Assembly (NCBI RefSeq): GCF_000400465.1
Contig: NW_008806282.1
Coordinates: 248,001 to 312,000 of the forward strand
Direction: 5' to 3'
DNA length: 64,000 nt
Source: Wallemia ichthyophaga EXF-994
Lineage: Eukaryota; Basidiomycota; Wallemiomycetes; Wallemiales; Wallemiaceae
The notes under the pieces were generated by a model. That model saw only the letters and a list, made by a program, of their open reading frames with translations, was not told the origin of the DNA and searched no databases. Positions 36,436-48,400 of the stretch are shown one piece after another (the first letter of the stretch is position 1; every line of letters starts with the position of its first letter). The translations under genes and the position numbers were made by a program.

Positions 36436-38172
36436 TTATCGCAGCCGTACTCCTCCAACTACCGGACTGTCATCGTCTTCAGGCATCATGCTTGGTTCCT
36501 TTTCTAAGGCGTCCACTGAATCTCGTATACTAGCCACCGTTGCTCCAGGCTCCTGCTCTTCTACACCAAAGTATTTTCCTGGATGCCTGTCGTTCTCTTC
36601 CATTAGTGCCCGACCAACATTCTCTATTAGCAACGTCCTACACTCTATTGCTTTCTTGACGCTTTCACCCAAATCTGACATCAAATCGGCAGACATATTG
36701 TTTTGTGAGGTTTGCGATGGTGTGCTTGTCCCAGATAATGCCGGTAGCTTACCCGACTGCTTGCTTGCCTGCTGTTGAGCTATCTGAGTAGCTTTTTCCG
36801 TCTTCTTTTTCTTTATTCTAGCTATTTGCTTTTGACGCTTAGTCCAGCCTGTCTCTATTGTTTTCTCTATGTCTGATAGCAGCGTCAAGTACTCCTGCCC
36901 TGCTATTCTTTCCTTCGCCCTTTCCAATAGATGGAGACGTCTATATGAATTCATTTGAGACTGCGCTTTAAGTATGTGCTGTAATTGAGCCAGTTGTGTG
37001 CTTATCTCATCATCTATTGGTTGTGTTGGACCCTTGAACGATGTTAGACTTGAATTTTTACCAAAGACAAACTCACCGAATCACTCTCCCCGAGAATACC
37101 TAAGCCAATTAACTCCCGCCTGAGAGCATCGTCTAGTACACCCACGGAAACTTTATCCGAAGTCACGCTGTCCGCTTGCTCCGTGTATTCTTGTGATGGT
37201 GTACTTGTTGGTAGCAAAGCAGACACTAGCCGTTCACTGAGTGCACCCAAACTAACATCTTCATTAACGAGTCCGTCATCTGTAACGTCTTGAGCTGTCA
37301 ACAATGGTCTCGAAAGTGGGGGTATAGTTGGTGGGTCGATTGATGTGAAGGGTAGGCCGGCATCTTCAGCCTCCCAGACGCTCAAGTAGGGTCTGCCGAG
37401 AGGAGGGATAGTATATGGAGTAACATCATCGCCCTGTTGATTGTATTGTGAGCGTCTACCCATAAGAAACAAGAAAAACACACCTTTGCTGACAAGAACA
37501 TCAAGTCGTCCTCACCAAGAGGCCTCAAATAAGGTTCTATCGAAGCATAGAAAGAGCTTATTTGCGTTTGAGACGCTGGCTTCTTATCGACGAAATCATC
37601 ATTGACGACATCCTGAGTCTTAGGTGTTGATGGCAGAGGTTTCGTGCGTGGCGGACGGGGTATCTGCGAAGTAGAAGGTAGTTCGAATGATAGAGACTTT
37701 TTAGGCTGTGCGTTGAGTTAGAAGTGAGTTGATTGTGGGGAAGGTGCACGACTTGCCTTATTCGTCTGGATTTTAAGTCTGAAAGGATTGAGAGTAGTCT
37801 GAGTGAGATCTGACGGTGGTTAGAACAGCTTTTTTAAATACTTCCCCACTTACTTTGCCCGGTTGGAGTAGAAGTGGTTGTGGTGGGCGTCGGCGTGCCC
37901 GCTGGGGACGCTGCACTCGGCGGAGGAGGGGCTACAGCGGAGTCGTCATCGTCTCTCTTTCTCTTCTTTTGGGCATCGAGTTTTATTGCATTGTAATGAT
38001 CATCAACCGCTTTGCTGTCAGTTTCAAGCTTAGTGAGGACAGCGCCAGCTTCGCGGGTGTATTCTCTTAATTGCGCAGTAATTCCATCAATATCTTGATA
38101 CGTGCTGGTAGATGATAGACGCTGCTTTATAATATCTAGCGGTTGATTAAATTCTTTGAGACCGCGGACCAT
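36436..38172 (-). CDS. NGG1: SAGA/ADA histone acetyltransferase subunit Ada3 (Ngg1)
   Basis: Exons (reverse) 38172-37854, 37809-37757, 37705-37484, 37433-37077 and 37032-36436 give 515 residues. Ada3 links Gcn5 and Ada2 in the acetyltransferase module. Family blocks are FYASIEPYLRPLGEDDLMFL and IPPLGRPYLSVWEAEDAG, and the C-terminal domain LLERAKERIAGQEYLTLLSD, KRQKQIARIKKKK and ECRTLLIENVGRAL. The N-terminal third is coiled and Lys-rich (KKRKRDDDD). Intron 2 (37706-37756) starts GC instead of GT, in a GCAAGT context with perfect +3 to +6 bases. The ATG is fixed by an upstream in-frame stop and lies only 24 bp from the RFA3 start codon. Confidence 0.94.
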
Positions 38173-38196
38173 GTCTCTTGTCGCCAAACTCTCGAG

Positions 38197-38607
38197 ATGG
38201 ACGTATCTACAATCTACGTGAACAGCTCAAATTTAAATAATTTTATTGGTTCTACAGTGAGAGTAGTGGGGAAACTGCTCCAAGTAAATGATAATCTTGC
38301 AATGATTGAATCCACAGACGGCGGTCAAATTACCGTCACCATGAATAGAGTGTGTTAGCCAGAATCATTTACGCGCTTTCTTATATCTATCAAAGGACAG
38401 CGATTACAGCAATTGTAAATTTATTGAAATTGTCGGCAAAGTGCAATCTGAGATCGCCCTACTAGAATTCACCAATATACCCCTAGGTGATGATTTAGGT
38501 GCGATTAGCGATAAATGCTTATTAGTGGCTTTACTAACAATATAATAGACCTTGGTTCCATCGATAGAGTCATACAAGCGATGCTCAAACACAGAGATAT
38601 CTTCTAA
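38197..38607 (+). CDS. RFA3: Replication protein A subunit 3 (RPA14/Rfa3)
   Basis: Exons 38197-38349, 38396-38498 and 38549-38607 give 104 residues, typical of RPA14. The third subunit of the single-strand DNA-binding complex RPA, for replication and repair. The OB fold reads NNFIGSTVRVVGKLLQ, then CKFIEIVGKVQSE with IPLGDDLDL, and the C-terminal trimerisation helix SIDRVIQAMLKHRDIF. The frame reads only after both introns (46 and 50 nt) are removed. The gene was easy to overlook because its exons are 153, 103 and 59 nt. Confidence 0.9.
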
Positions 38608-38898
38608 ACTTGTATATGTAAAATTAATTTATTATGACATGAAAATAGGATATAATTCTCATTCCTTTGTATACATTCACTCAGTTGGACTCCCACTCCA
38701 CCCATACTCAAGCAAACAATTACCTGATAAATGTTATGTATTACTGTATAAACCATTATAATGTAAAAAGAGATGTCCTGTTTTCCTATGTTTCAATTTT
38801 TATGTTTTCAAAGTATGTATTTCTGTAAAAAGGCTGTAAGCCAGCTCATTGATACGACCTAGGTATTTGATATCCATATCTGGTACTGAAGTGTGTCC

Positions 38899-40259
38899 TT
38901 AAGGGTTCACAGCATCTTGATCAATCTCACCAGCACCTGAGAAAGCGTCTGTACGTGCTTCCCAGAACTTTGGAATGACCTTGTCAAGATCGGTATAGGT
39001 GTAACACCAAGAGTCCTCAGGAGAAAGTAAGTGCTTAACCGCAATGTTCTTTGATCCTGGTGCTGAGCCATAGTATAAAACTTGATCTTCATCCGCGTTG
39101 ATGCCTGCTCTGATACCGGTTGTGAAATCGTACTGAGTGTTTCCTTCGTAGGCGTAGAGTCTGTTTTCTTTGTCTCTCATTTGCCATGCCATCCAGTGTC
39201 TGTCAACGTTTGCGTGGTGCACTAGAAAAAGGTCAATAAATCTTGTAACTGAGACATAACCAACTCACAGAAGAACAATGGGTCGGCTGGAGAGGTGTTG
39301 TTGGTGTCACCTGTTGCCATGTCACCACCAGTCAACAAGTGAATAGAACCGTGTGAGCTTGGTCCCAAAAATGCACGTGGGTCAAGAGGATCGTAACCTT
39401 CAAGCAAGGTGGAGAAGTTTAAGTAATTATCGAATGATTGGTAGTATTGAATCCACTCTGGTGATCTACCGTACTCAAAGTACTTTCCTGCAATGTTTGG
39501 TCCACCTGGGTAGAAGTTGCTGCGAAGACGTCTACCAATCTTGTGGTCATAGGTGTATGTGATGTCGTAGTTGGCAAAAACACCATCGACGACGGCTGAG
39601 GCATTGAGTGGTCTGTCCATGTCTGTGTGACCAAGTGATCCTAAACCCGCATCCATGTCACCATCCCAAACAGGGGCCTTAGTAACATCTGCGAAATCAT
39701 TCTCCCAAGCCCAGTATGGCAACAAGCCATCATATCCACATTCTTGAAGTTGTTGTTCGTAAATCAGAGTAAGACCACGGTGCCATCTGATTAATGTTAG
39801 ACATCGTTAAGGTCAACAGCATATGATAACTCACGGTAGGAAAGAGGCGACCCAGTGAACATCAGCGCCTGGCCATTGGTGCAATCTGATAAAGTCTGCA
39901 ATGCGATCAGTCATCTTGTAACCGTCCAAGTTGAGTGATTCTTTCTGCTGCATACACTTGAGGGCATCACCGAAGTTTTTGCGCTCCTCATATGATAATG
40001 AGGCATAGTTTCTTCTCTCCTTAATACCGTCCTTGCAAACTGGCAAAGGGTAATCGTCCTTCTTGACGTGTGCCGGTACGTTTTCGACATCTTTGAAGGT
40101 CCTGTACTCGGTAGTTGGCTCAGTGTGTCCCAAAAGCTTAACCTCATGTTGTTCATGATTGTCGCTCTTGTCCTTGCCACCGAACAGGCCGCGAATGCTT
40201 AGTGGTGTTGCGTTGGTTGAAGCGGCGATAGCAGCTAAGGAAAGGGCTGTTAACTTCAT
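38899..40259 (-). CDS. Secreted short tyrosinase / o-diphenol oxidase-like
   Basis: Exons (reverse) 40259-39835, 39786-39269 and 39221-38899 give 421 residues. An N-terminal signal peptide (MKLTALSLAAIAASTNATP) indicates secretion. The type-3 copper site shows CuA histidines in LHQWPGADVHWVASFLPWHR and the PYWAWEND strand, and CuB in HGSIHLLTG, then SPADPLFFLHHANVDRHW. The latter is restored only by splicing intron 2. The protein ends soon after the catalytic domain, without the long C-terminal lid of latent mushroom tyrosinase. It is therefore closer to the short secreted fungal catechol-oxidase/phenolase group. Substrate (monophenol or diphenol) cannot be told. Divergent from the MFS transporter gene. 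Confidence 0.95.
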
Positions 40260-40455
40260 TTGAGGAGAGGTGGAGTTGCTTGTTGATGAGAAAGAAAGAG
40301 AGGTCCCTTGAGCCTTTTAGGTCTGAGAATCGGGTATTGTCTGACTTTCCAAATGCAGCTATGTTCGACAGGGAATGTCTCTGCGTGCAAGACTGAAATA
40401 GCAACGCAAATGGAAAAGGGTAAAAATAACAAATCATTGATTCACAGATATTCCG

Positions 40456-40463
40456 CTTTTATA
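40456..40463 (-). promoter_or_regulatory. TATA box of the tyrosinase gene
   Basis: TATAAAAG on the reverse strand, about 195 bp before the ATG at 40259. A perfect consensus in a region otherwise without coding; assignment is by position. Confidence 0.6.
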
Positions 40464-41133
40464 CATTGCCTAGTCCTTTGCATTAAAAGCGTAAGCGGAG
40501 GTGATCTAACTGTGCCCAAAGGGAATTTGGCGTGCTGTCAAACACATTACTCGTGTATAGGTATTCGAAAATAGCTCAACTTATGCGGACAACCTTCCAT
40601 CTCTCGTAATTGCTGTCCGCTTACGACATCATTTAGTCCTCAGATGAACGTCGTCCTCATAACTTCACAATGTTCTCGTAGTGGCAGTTTATTAAAGATT
40701 TCATTTAGAATAGAATATCAAGTATCTCAATGCTAATGCTGATTGGTGCAATATGAGCGTGCTACTTTTTCGAAGTAGGCCATACTTAATGACGAATTTG
40801 AAGGTACTAAGGGTGGAAGTAGTTCGCTAGCGTTATTTTATCGCAAAAATATCATTTTTATATATATCTGTATATCATGCATTTTTCATACAAGCGAAAC
40901 CCGAAGCAGATTTATGGAGATGCAAACAAAGACGTATAACGTTAATTTGGCACACGGTTATAGTAACTTCCCAAAAAGGAAGGTCTGAGAGATTTGGAGG
41001 GGAGGTACCACCCCATTGTTATCATCTGTGCAAAGATGAGATGATCTGAGCTCACAGGTACACATCGGCCAGGGTACAAGCTCCTCGGAGTACCTCGTAA
41101 TTCCTATACAAATTGCAAAATATCTATCGGAAT

Positions 41134-41147
41134 GTGCACGGGTGCAC
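41134..41147. promoter_or_regulatory. Double GTGCAC palindrome
   Basis: GTGCAC-GG-GTGCAC: two identical six-base palindromes two bases apart, in the divergent promoter about 290 bp before the transporter start. It has the geometry of a dimeric regulator site; the factor is unknown. Confidence 0.4.
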
Positions 41148-41387
41148 TCGCGGAAGAGTGAGGAGTATTTAAAGGTGATTTTTATCATCAGCGCGGAACG
41201 CACGGCACATGAACGTCTGTGTATCTACATCCAGATCCCCATTAATTAAAAGGAGGGTCAAGCGAGGGCTAACGAATGATTTTTTATCTTAAAATTTCTC
41301 ATAATTTAGTCTGACTTCCCAATTAGGTAAGTGTAATACTCAAAATTAAGCTATTTTCCTTAAGCAGAAGTCTTACCAAAATCGTCG

Positions 41388-41395
41388 TATAAATA
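41388..41395 (+). promoter_or_regulatory. TATA box of the MFS transporter gene
   Basis: TATAAATA, 43 bp before the ATG at 41439. The leader between is A/C-rich and carries five CAA units directly before the start, a pattern associated with efficient initiation. Confidence 0.6.
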
Positions 41396-41438
41396 ACTGA
41401 GATTCTACTAAAGCACTCCTTCAACAACAACAACAACA

Positions 41439-43145
41439 ATGTCTGGGTTAAAAAAGTCAAACATTCCTACAACTGTCTTCCCTGGAGATAAGACATCAAA
41501 GCACGTCGAGCATCCCGTCGATTCTACGCGTCGTTCATCGGAGCCTCAAGTTGTCGATGAAGATGAAGGCGATTTCGCTGAGAAGAAAGTCGTAGTCGTT
41601 ACATTCGAAGAGAACGACCCAGAGAACCCGGAGAATTGGTCTAAGGGCCGCAAATGGCTTACTACCATCCTCCTTTGCCTCATGACTCTGTTCATTGGTC
41701 TCGCTACCTCCGCTTACTCTGTCGGTATCAACGATATGACTGAAGAGTTTGGCGTTAGCAGCGAAGTCGGCCAAGTCGGTATGTTCGTCTTTAACGCTTC
41801 GTTTGCAATCGTTCCACTATTTCTCGCTCCTTTATCCGAATACGTTGGTAGAAGTAAGTCGTGATTCACTTATTTATCATCACACCCACTGACGTACCTT
41901 TTCAGACCCAATTTACCTGATCAACTACGCCTGCTTCGTGGCCTTCTTCTTTCAACTGGGATTTGCAAAAAACATTTGGACTGCCATCATTGGCAGATTC
42001 TTCTCTGGATGCTTCGGTGCTGCAGGTACCACAATGGTCGGAGGAACACTTTCAGATATCTGGAAGACACACGAGCGTGCAGGTCCAATGTCCTGCTTCA
42101 CTTGGGCAGCTGTGAGTTTATTTCTTATTACTTTCCGTTCTAACACAGTCAGGTCTTCGGTACTATTGCTGCTCCAATTTACTCGGGCTGGATCGACTTG
42201 AACCTCGGATGGAGATGGATCGAATGGGTACAACTCATCGCAAACTTTATCTTGCTCGTAGCTGAGTGCTTCCTCCTCAAAGAAACCCGTGGTTCTGTCA
42301 TCTTGGCTAGACGCGCCAAGAAGATGAGAGAAGTCACAGGCGACGACTCATACAGAGCACCATCCGAGCTCGAAGCGGACTCCTTCAAGTCACTCGTTCA
42401 CGCATCATCTACTCGTGCATTTATGTTGCTCATCAAGGAACCGGTCGTCCTCTTCTTCTCCATCTGGATCTCGTTCGCATGGGGCATCATCTTCCTATTC
42501 TTTTCAGTTATTCCACTCTCTTTTGAGAACCATCATGGCTGGAATGTCGGCCAGCAAGGCTATCCATACATTAGTTTGGCCGTCGGTACATTCTTAGGAT
42601 TCGCATTCAACTTCATCCAGGACAGACTGTATCAAAGAGCTACAGCCAAGAACGGAGGTGTTCCAGTTCCAGAAGCCAGACTTTACGGCTCACTTATCGG
42701 TTCAGTTTTGCTTCCAGTCGGTATGTTCTGGTACGGCTGGACACAGTTCTCATATATACACTACATCGTGCCAATCATTGCTTTAACGCCAATCATTTTG
42801 GGCATTTACCATATCTTCTTGGCAGTCTACAATTATCTCGCGGACTCATACGGTGAATTTGCATCATCGGCCGTCGCTGCACAAGGATTTATGCGCAATA
42901 TGTTTGCTGCATCTTTCCCTCTGTTCGCGAGCTACATGTTTAACGGCATGGGTTATCAATGGGCATGTACACTGCTTGCACTCATAGCTACTGTGTGCAT
43001 CCCATTGCCTTACGTTCTTTTCTTCTACGGCAAGAGCATTAGAGCTAGGTCCGCCTACGCATCTAGCCAAACTGGTATCCAACAACAAGTTGATGTCGAA
43101 CAGGTTGAACAGTCCGAGCAGGTCTCAAAGGCTTCAACCAATTAA
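41439..43145 (+). CDS. MFS transporter, DHA1 drug/polyamine:H+ antiporter type
   Basis: Exons 41439-41853, 41906-42111 and 42153-43145 give 537 residues with about 12 hydrophobic segments. The cytosolic N-terminus ends in NPENWSKGRKW, the usual entry to TM1 in the Tpo/Flr1 group. TM2 to TM4 include FLAPLSEYVGRNPIYLIN and GRFFSGCFGAAGTTMVGGTL. After the central loop, the second half keeps the DHA1 pattern (GWRWIEWVQLI, ETRGSVILARRAKKMRE). Such proteins export drugs, polyamines or other organic cations at the plasma membrane. Strong TATA and CAA leader suggest good expression. Whether it exports products of the divergent tyrosinase is open. Confidence 0.93.
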
Positions 43146-43430
43146 CTTTATCACCACCCTACAAAACACACCCACCACAACCCAACACAACCTTACGCAA
43201 TTCAACATCTGACTATTAGATCGCTCGCGCATTTTTCACAACATTTACATTCACTTCAGTCATTGCTCACAATCGTTCATCATGGGCAACTATCTCCTTA
43301 CTCCAACTATCACGTACGTATCTATAGATTTCATTAATAACTCCGCTTCTATTTGTTCTGGCTCTATGCCCTCGACTGGTTTTTATCAATCTGTATCTAT
43401 TTCCTAAATTCTATTTATTGTGTCTAAGAA

Positions 43431-44497
43431 TTACAGTATGACTTTGAGAATACACCGTGAAACACCGACACCTTTACTTGTCCATACGTTGTCTATTGTG
43501 AGACCTTTTGCTAGAACATAGTCGCTAAATTCTTTGACACCTCCACCCACACCAAAGTAAATACCCTTTGAAGCTAAGAGGATGACTGAATGACTGTGGG
43601 TTGATGATTTCATGAGATCTACTAAAGGTGGAATGGATTCTGTTCTGTAAACTGTCTCACTGGTGAGAACGTAATCATAATCCTTATCAATGGACGTCCA
43701 AGCACCGTATGAAAAGCGCAGCTCTACAGCTTCATCTACGAGGTGCTTCTTGAACATACCGATAACTTCGTCATTGACCTCTACTTCGCCCTCACTGCCT
43801 TTATCATAGTGACAAACGTACCATGTCAGAAAGATATTTGGGAAAGTGACCAGTTGAAGGGTTTGCAGGTTGTAATCTTGGAGGTGTAATAAACAACTCT
43901 TGCTTCCTGGTTGTTGAAGTACTTGTCTGTATGCATAGAGGGATGGAAGGCTAGTCCCGCAACCGATCTGCCCGTAAAGTAAGCATCAAGATCACGATCC
44001 CGCGATACACTTACTTCAAAAATTCTTTTGTTTTTAAAGTCAGCGTTGGACTCGTGAAGATACTGAACCAGATCAATTGAGCACTCCCAGGTCTTGAGAC
44101 CACCTTCATATCTTCCCGGAACTAGATCACTGTCACCGCTGACTATACTTTGCTCTTGATCAGCCTCTATCAACTGAAATCGTGCGTCGAAAAGATCTCT
44201 GCGTGGAATGGGTTGCAGAGCCTGGGAGGAAGTGTGCGGAATGTCTATGGAGGAGTAAGAGAGAGCAGGTGGGAGGTGCTTAATCTGCAATTGAATTAGT
44301 GGAATACAATTTGTGACATTTCACTCACTAAATCGTCCAAGGCGACTTCAGTCCATGGATGCAGATCAAGTTGAGCATTGCTGCCGATGTTGGCGCTGTT
44401 TGAAGTCTAGCATGGATCAGAAGAATAATTAAACTCTTAAAACACTTACAACACTTTGACCATCCTCCTCCAACTGGAATCCAAATGAAAATGACAT
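43431..44497 (-). CDS. HPM1: Protein-histidine N-methyltransferase Hpm1 (METTL18)
   Basis: Exons (reverse) 44497-44450, 44406-44329, 44284-44015 and 43967-43431 give 310 residues. The enzyme methylates a histidine of ribosomal protein L3 and affects 60S assembly and translation. Family blocks are GLKTWECSIDLVQYL, RIFEIGCGTSLPSL (SAM motif, split by intron 3) and LHLQDYNLQTLQLVTFPN. Later blocks are SETVYRTESIPPLVDLM and LLASKGIYFGVGGGV. The usual SAM motif third position Gly is Ser here (GCGTS). The start MSFSFGFQLEED is the typical N-terminus. It lies 43 bp downstream of another methyltransferase gene on the same strand. Confidence 0.94.
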
Positions 44498-44540
44498 TTC
44501 GTTTATAACAAGTCAATATAACCATTATTCGCATTTAAAT

Positions 44541-45425
44541 TCAACTTTTAGTCTTTCTATTCGACTTGCTAAGTTTATACAATTCACACCCAGACCAAAT
44601 TTCATCATCTTGCCATCCATACTCATCTCTCACAGCCTTTGACAAGGATTGCTGAGGAATTTGCTGCAATTTCAAACCCATGCCAGTAATCATTGACAGG
44701 GCTTCATCTATCAGTGCTGAATCTCGCCTTTCCAATCCAATTAGTGCCTTGCTGTGGCCGGATTGATTGAGATGGTAGCTGATATGCTTGAGCAGTTGAG
44801 GCGTTAGTGTACGCTCGTACAAGGTATCCGTTGTTACTATCTATATGCACAGAATTAGACGTGTTTCTTACACATTCTGCGCTCACCAAATCAAATGGTG
44901 GTCTCAGTACATGTTCACCTCTGTCTATCTGTCTGCGCTCTGTAAGCCATTGCATATCTGAAATTCTTATGAAGCACCTTATTGCCTTCCAATCTATGGC
45001 TTCTGGTTCTGTGGACCAATCCAAAACACCGACTTGAGTGTTTGAATAATCGTTTGACTTTACATTTGGCAAAAGTACGCGATCAACAACCTTGCTAACA
45101 TCTGTTAAAAGCACCTCATTGGATTTGTTATTTGCAAGTGCTAGCCTACGCAGGCTTAATGATATCAATCGTGATTTATTACCTACCCGACCAATCCTAC
45201 GCCGCTGCCAAGTTCCAAGCACCTTCTTTTACCATTTTTTAATCTGTCTTTTATACCTGATTGCTCAATATACGCTGATAGCAACTGTGCGCTCAACCAA
45301 AGTGTGCTACCTGTGGTATCATCACCCTTCAAGTCCTGTGAGATATGCAGCGTTCTGTCCCCTAAACTATGATTTATCAATTTCTCCTCTTTTATTTCGT
45401 ATGCCGGTTTATTGTTAATTTCCAT
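44541..45425 (-). CDS. Protein lysine methyltransferase-like (METTL21/22 group)
   Basis: Exons (reverse) 45425-45187, 45145-44887 and 44840-44541 give 265 residues. SAM-binding motif CLELGSGVGLVGLALA is joined by intron 1 removal; LLTDVSKVVDRVLLPNV is motif II. Intron 2 removal produces IVTTDTLYERTLTPQLLKHI, the motif IV region D-x-x-Y seen in METTL21/22 and yeast EFM proteins that modify translation factors or chaperones. GLERRDSALIDEAL follows. Target protein unknown. It is 49 bp from the divergent PAN2 start codon and immediately upstream of HPM1. Confidence 0.85.
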
Positions 45426-45474
45426 CTGCACCTCTGCTCGTCTACTCGTACGGTCAAGTTAAAGCCAAATCGAA

Positions 45475-48400
45475 ATGGCTGCAAACTGGCAACCGAGAAC
45501 GGTATTACCAGGATACACGACAATACCTTCCCCGATTACCAGTCTATCTTTTGATCCCTACACTGAATTGATTTGGAGTGGAAACTCACACGGTCAAGTT
45601 TGCTCGTTGTATGGTTTGGATGGCGAGAGATATACTTCTTTCAGTGCGCATAGAAATAGTCCCGTAAAAGAGCTATGCTTGGACGACAGGGGTATCGTTA
45701 CACTAGGCGCAAATGGCGTCAAAGGTACAAAGAGATCTGCCATTGGCAAATGGATGGTTCAAGAGCCGAGATCTAGCTTGGAAGCCATGTCAATGTCTCC
45801 TGGTTCTTCAGAAGTTGTTGCTGGTGGCAATCAACTCGACTTGCTTGTTTTAAATACAAATTCTGGTAGTTTAGTTAGGAAGGTGAGTCGAATGCCTTTC
45901 AGTAAATCACCTTTTCTAACACAACAGACAGATTGAAGTACCTGAACCTATTCGATTCCTCAAACCTGGTCCACGTTCTTCAGTTGTCTGTGGTGATGTC
46001 AGTGGTAATGTTCAAATCAGAGACACAAGAGTTTCCAAAGCTGCGATGCAACACATAACTCCTCACAAAGATGGCTTGCTTGGAATTGAATCAACTGGAA
46101 ACATACTTCTCAGTTGGGGGTGTACAACTAGGTGAGTATCGCTCAAGTAGGTGTATTTTCTAAATTTTTGGTCCTAGATTTGGCAGAGTAGTACCAGAAC
46201 CTCTAGTGAAAGTCTACGATGCCCGAATGATGCGTCCTTTACCGCCAGTTTCATTCCCTAGTGGTCCTTCATTTGTTAAAATTCACCCACGCTTATCAAC
46301 GTCCGTCTTCATTTCTGACATTCAGGGTCAGTTCCATGTCACAGACCTTAGTACATCCACTGGATCTTATCATATGATCGATATTCCGTCATACGTGACA
46401 TCAATGGCAGTTTCAACTTCAGGAAACCATTTAGCATTTGGTGATGCAGAAGGGTCTATTCACGTCTGGACAGACCTTGAATCAGGACAACCTGAAAATT
46501 TCAATGCTTTCGAGGGTATTCATCTTGACTGGCCATCAGAGACACAACCACCACCACGTATCGATTGGAATGACCGAACACCTTTGAATACCATAGGACT
46601 ACCATACTACGACACACCACTTTTATCTTCAATGCCTTTACATATGCCTTTACCAGATTCATCGCCCATGTTTAACCCGCCAATCCAAATCCCAGCATCT
46701 GTATCAAAATCACTGCGCACAGACATATTCCCTGCCCATGCTCACAATCCACAGGAAAATAAAGGTAAACGCAATCTTACGCCTTCACGCAAAGCTGGTA
46801 GAAGTGGCAGAAATAGAATAGGCGGACGCAAATCTGATGAACCAAAGTTTATATCTGAGCAAATTAGGGAAAAACTTAAGAACGGCAGCTTAGAGGGTAA
46901 TCATCGTCTTGATTCGCAAGTTGAAAAGCTGGAAGTAGATGAGGATGGCGTCGCTAACATTCCAAAGCATTATCGTAAGGTTGAGATAAAGTACTCAAAA
47001 TTTGGTATAGAGGACTTTGATTTCGGTTTTTATAATAGAACGCCTTATTCTGGTTTAGAAACTCATATAACTAATTCGTATACGAACGCATTGCTGCAAA
47101 TATTACACCATGTTAAACCAATTAGAGCTGTAGCAACGTCTCAAACTACATTACCAGACCTCAAGGATAATTGTTTACTGACAGAATCAGGTTTCTTATT
47201 CAGAATGCTAGAAAATGGAAATGGTGTGAATTGCCAATCAACAAATTTTGCAAGAGCTTTGACTAGTTTCCCACAAGCTAAAGCTTTAGGAATTTTAGAT
47301 ACTGATTCAAAATCTAAGAATACCGCTGCTTATGGTAGTATGATACAGAGTTTCAATAGGTTCTTACTGGAACAGATGTCTGTTGAAAGTTGGACGTTTC
47401 AACCTTGTCCTCAAGTATGCAATAATGGTAACATGAGTCCGATTTCTCAGTTGTTAGGTATTGAGTCGCTTTCTGTCTCTATGTGTACGGATGGTTGTGG
47501 ATCTCGATCTGTCAGAAAGGGAGTTACTCATGTTATAGAGCTTATGTATCCTAGAAAGGTTAGTATACTTGCTCTAATATTGCTTGTTTAATTGTTTTCC
47601 AGACACTTTCAAACGAAGCACCTTTACCAGTAGACTTCAGCTCAATTCTTCGTGGATCAATTATACGTGATTCCTTAGCAAAGCATGTTTGTCCAGTAAC
47701 AAAGCAATTTGTGCCGTTACACTCTCGCCGTATTATATCGACATTCGAATCTCAATTCCCAGCCGTATTGTCGATAAATGCTGGTGTACACTCGAAGGAA
47801 AATTTGGATGTATGGCTCAAACCAGCAAGGCAACCTGGGGAGTCACCTTATGGACCCAGACCTCAACACTTCCTTCCGCTTAGGTTTGGAATCAGGAGGT
47901 ATGGTGATCAACTCCATGTAGTGACAAACGAGAAAGATTTCACTAGTGATTTAGGTATATATAGTTTGAAGGTGAGCCAAATTTGAGTAATCGCGTAGCT
48001 GCTAAGGTTAAAACTAAGGCGGTTGTTGCGCAAATTCACCCAGATCCTGAATCCAATCATCTTGTGTCAATAGTCAGAAGTGAGTTCTAGTCAATTCCTG
48101 AAACAAACTAATAGTCCTTTCAGTATCAAATGATGAACTGGTTGATAAAACCAAAAGTCCATGGTATATATTTAATGATTTCTTGGTTCGGAATGTCAGT
48201 CAAGCAGAAGCTTTATCGTTCTCTGATTGGAAGGTAAGTCTTGCATACGATAATCGATATTTTTGACTCACAAAGAAAGATCCCATGCGTTATTTATTAT
48301 GAAAGGGAAAATGTGGATAATTTTGTCAACTATCCAGCATTGAATCAGAGGATCGATCCAGGTATATTATGCAATGATCTTTCTATATCTTGGTAAGTCG

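Larger units (their letters stand above)
40260..41438. promoter_or_regulatory. Divergent 1.2 kb promoter region, tyrosinase / MFS transporter
   Basis: The longest spacer between two divergent genes here. It contains a TATA box for each side, a GTGCAC double palindrome near 41134, a CTCCTCGGAG inverted repeat near 41070, and G/C-rich words (GGAGGGGAGG, CCACCCC) around 40995-41015 that resemble zinc-finger sites. No coding frame of note. The CAA-rich leader (41422-41438) precedes the transporter ATG. Confidence 0.55.

Noticed and set aside
37434-37483. Start of an ADA3 fragment at an internal Met near 37481
   Set aside because: That methionine is in an intron; the exon begins at GDDVTPY and joins to FLSAK.
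43281-43430. Possible mini-gene starting MGNYLLTPTIT
   Set aside because: Only 11 codons before a possible donor, no recognisable second exon, and it runs into the HPM1 3' end.
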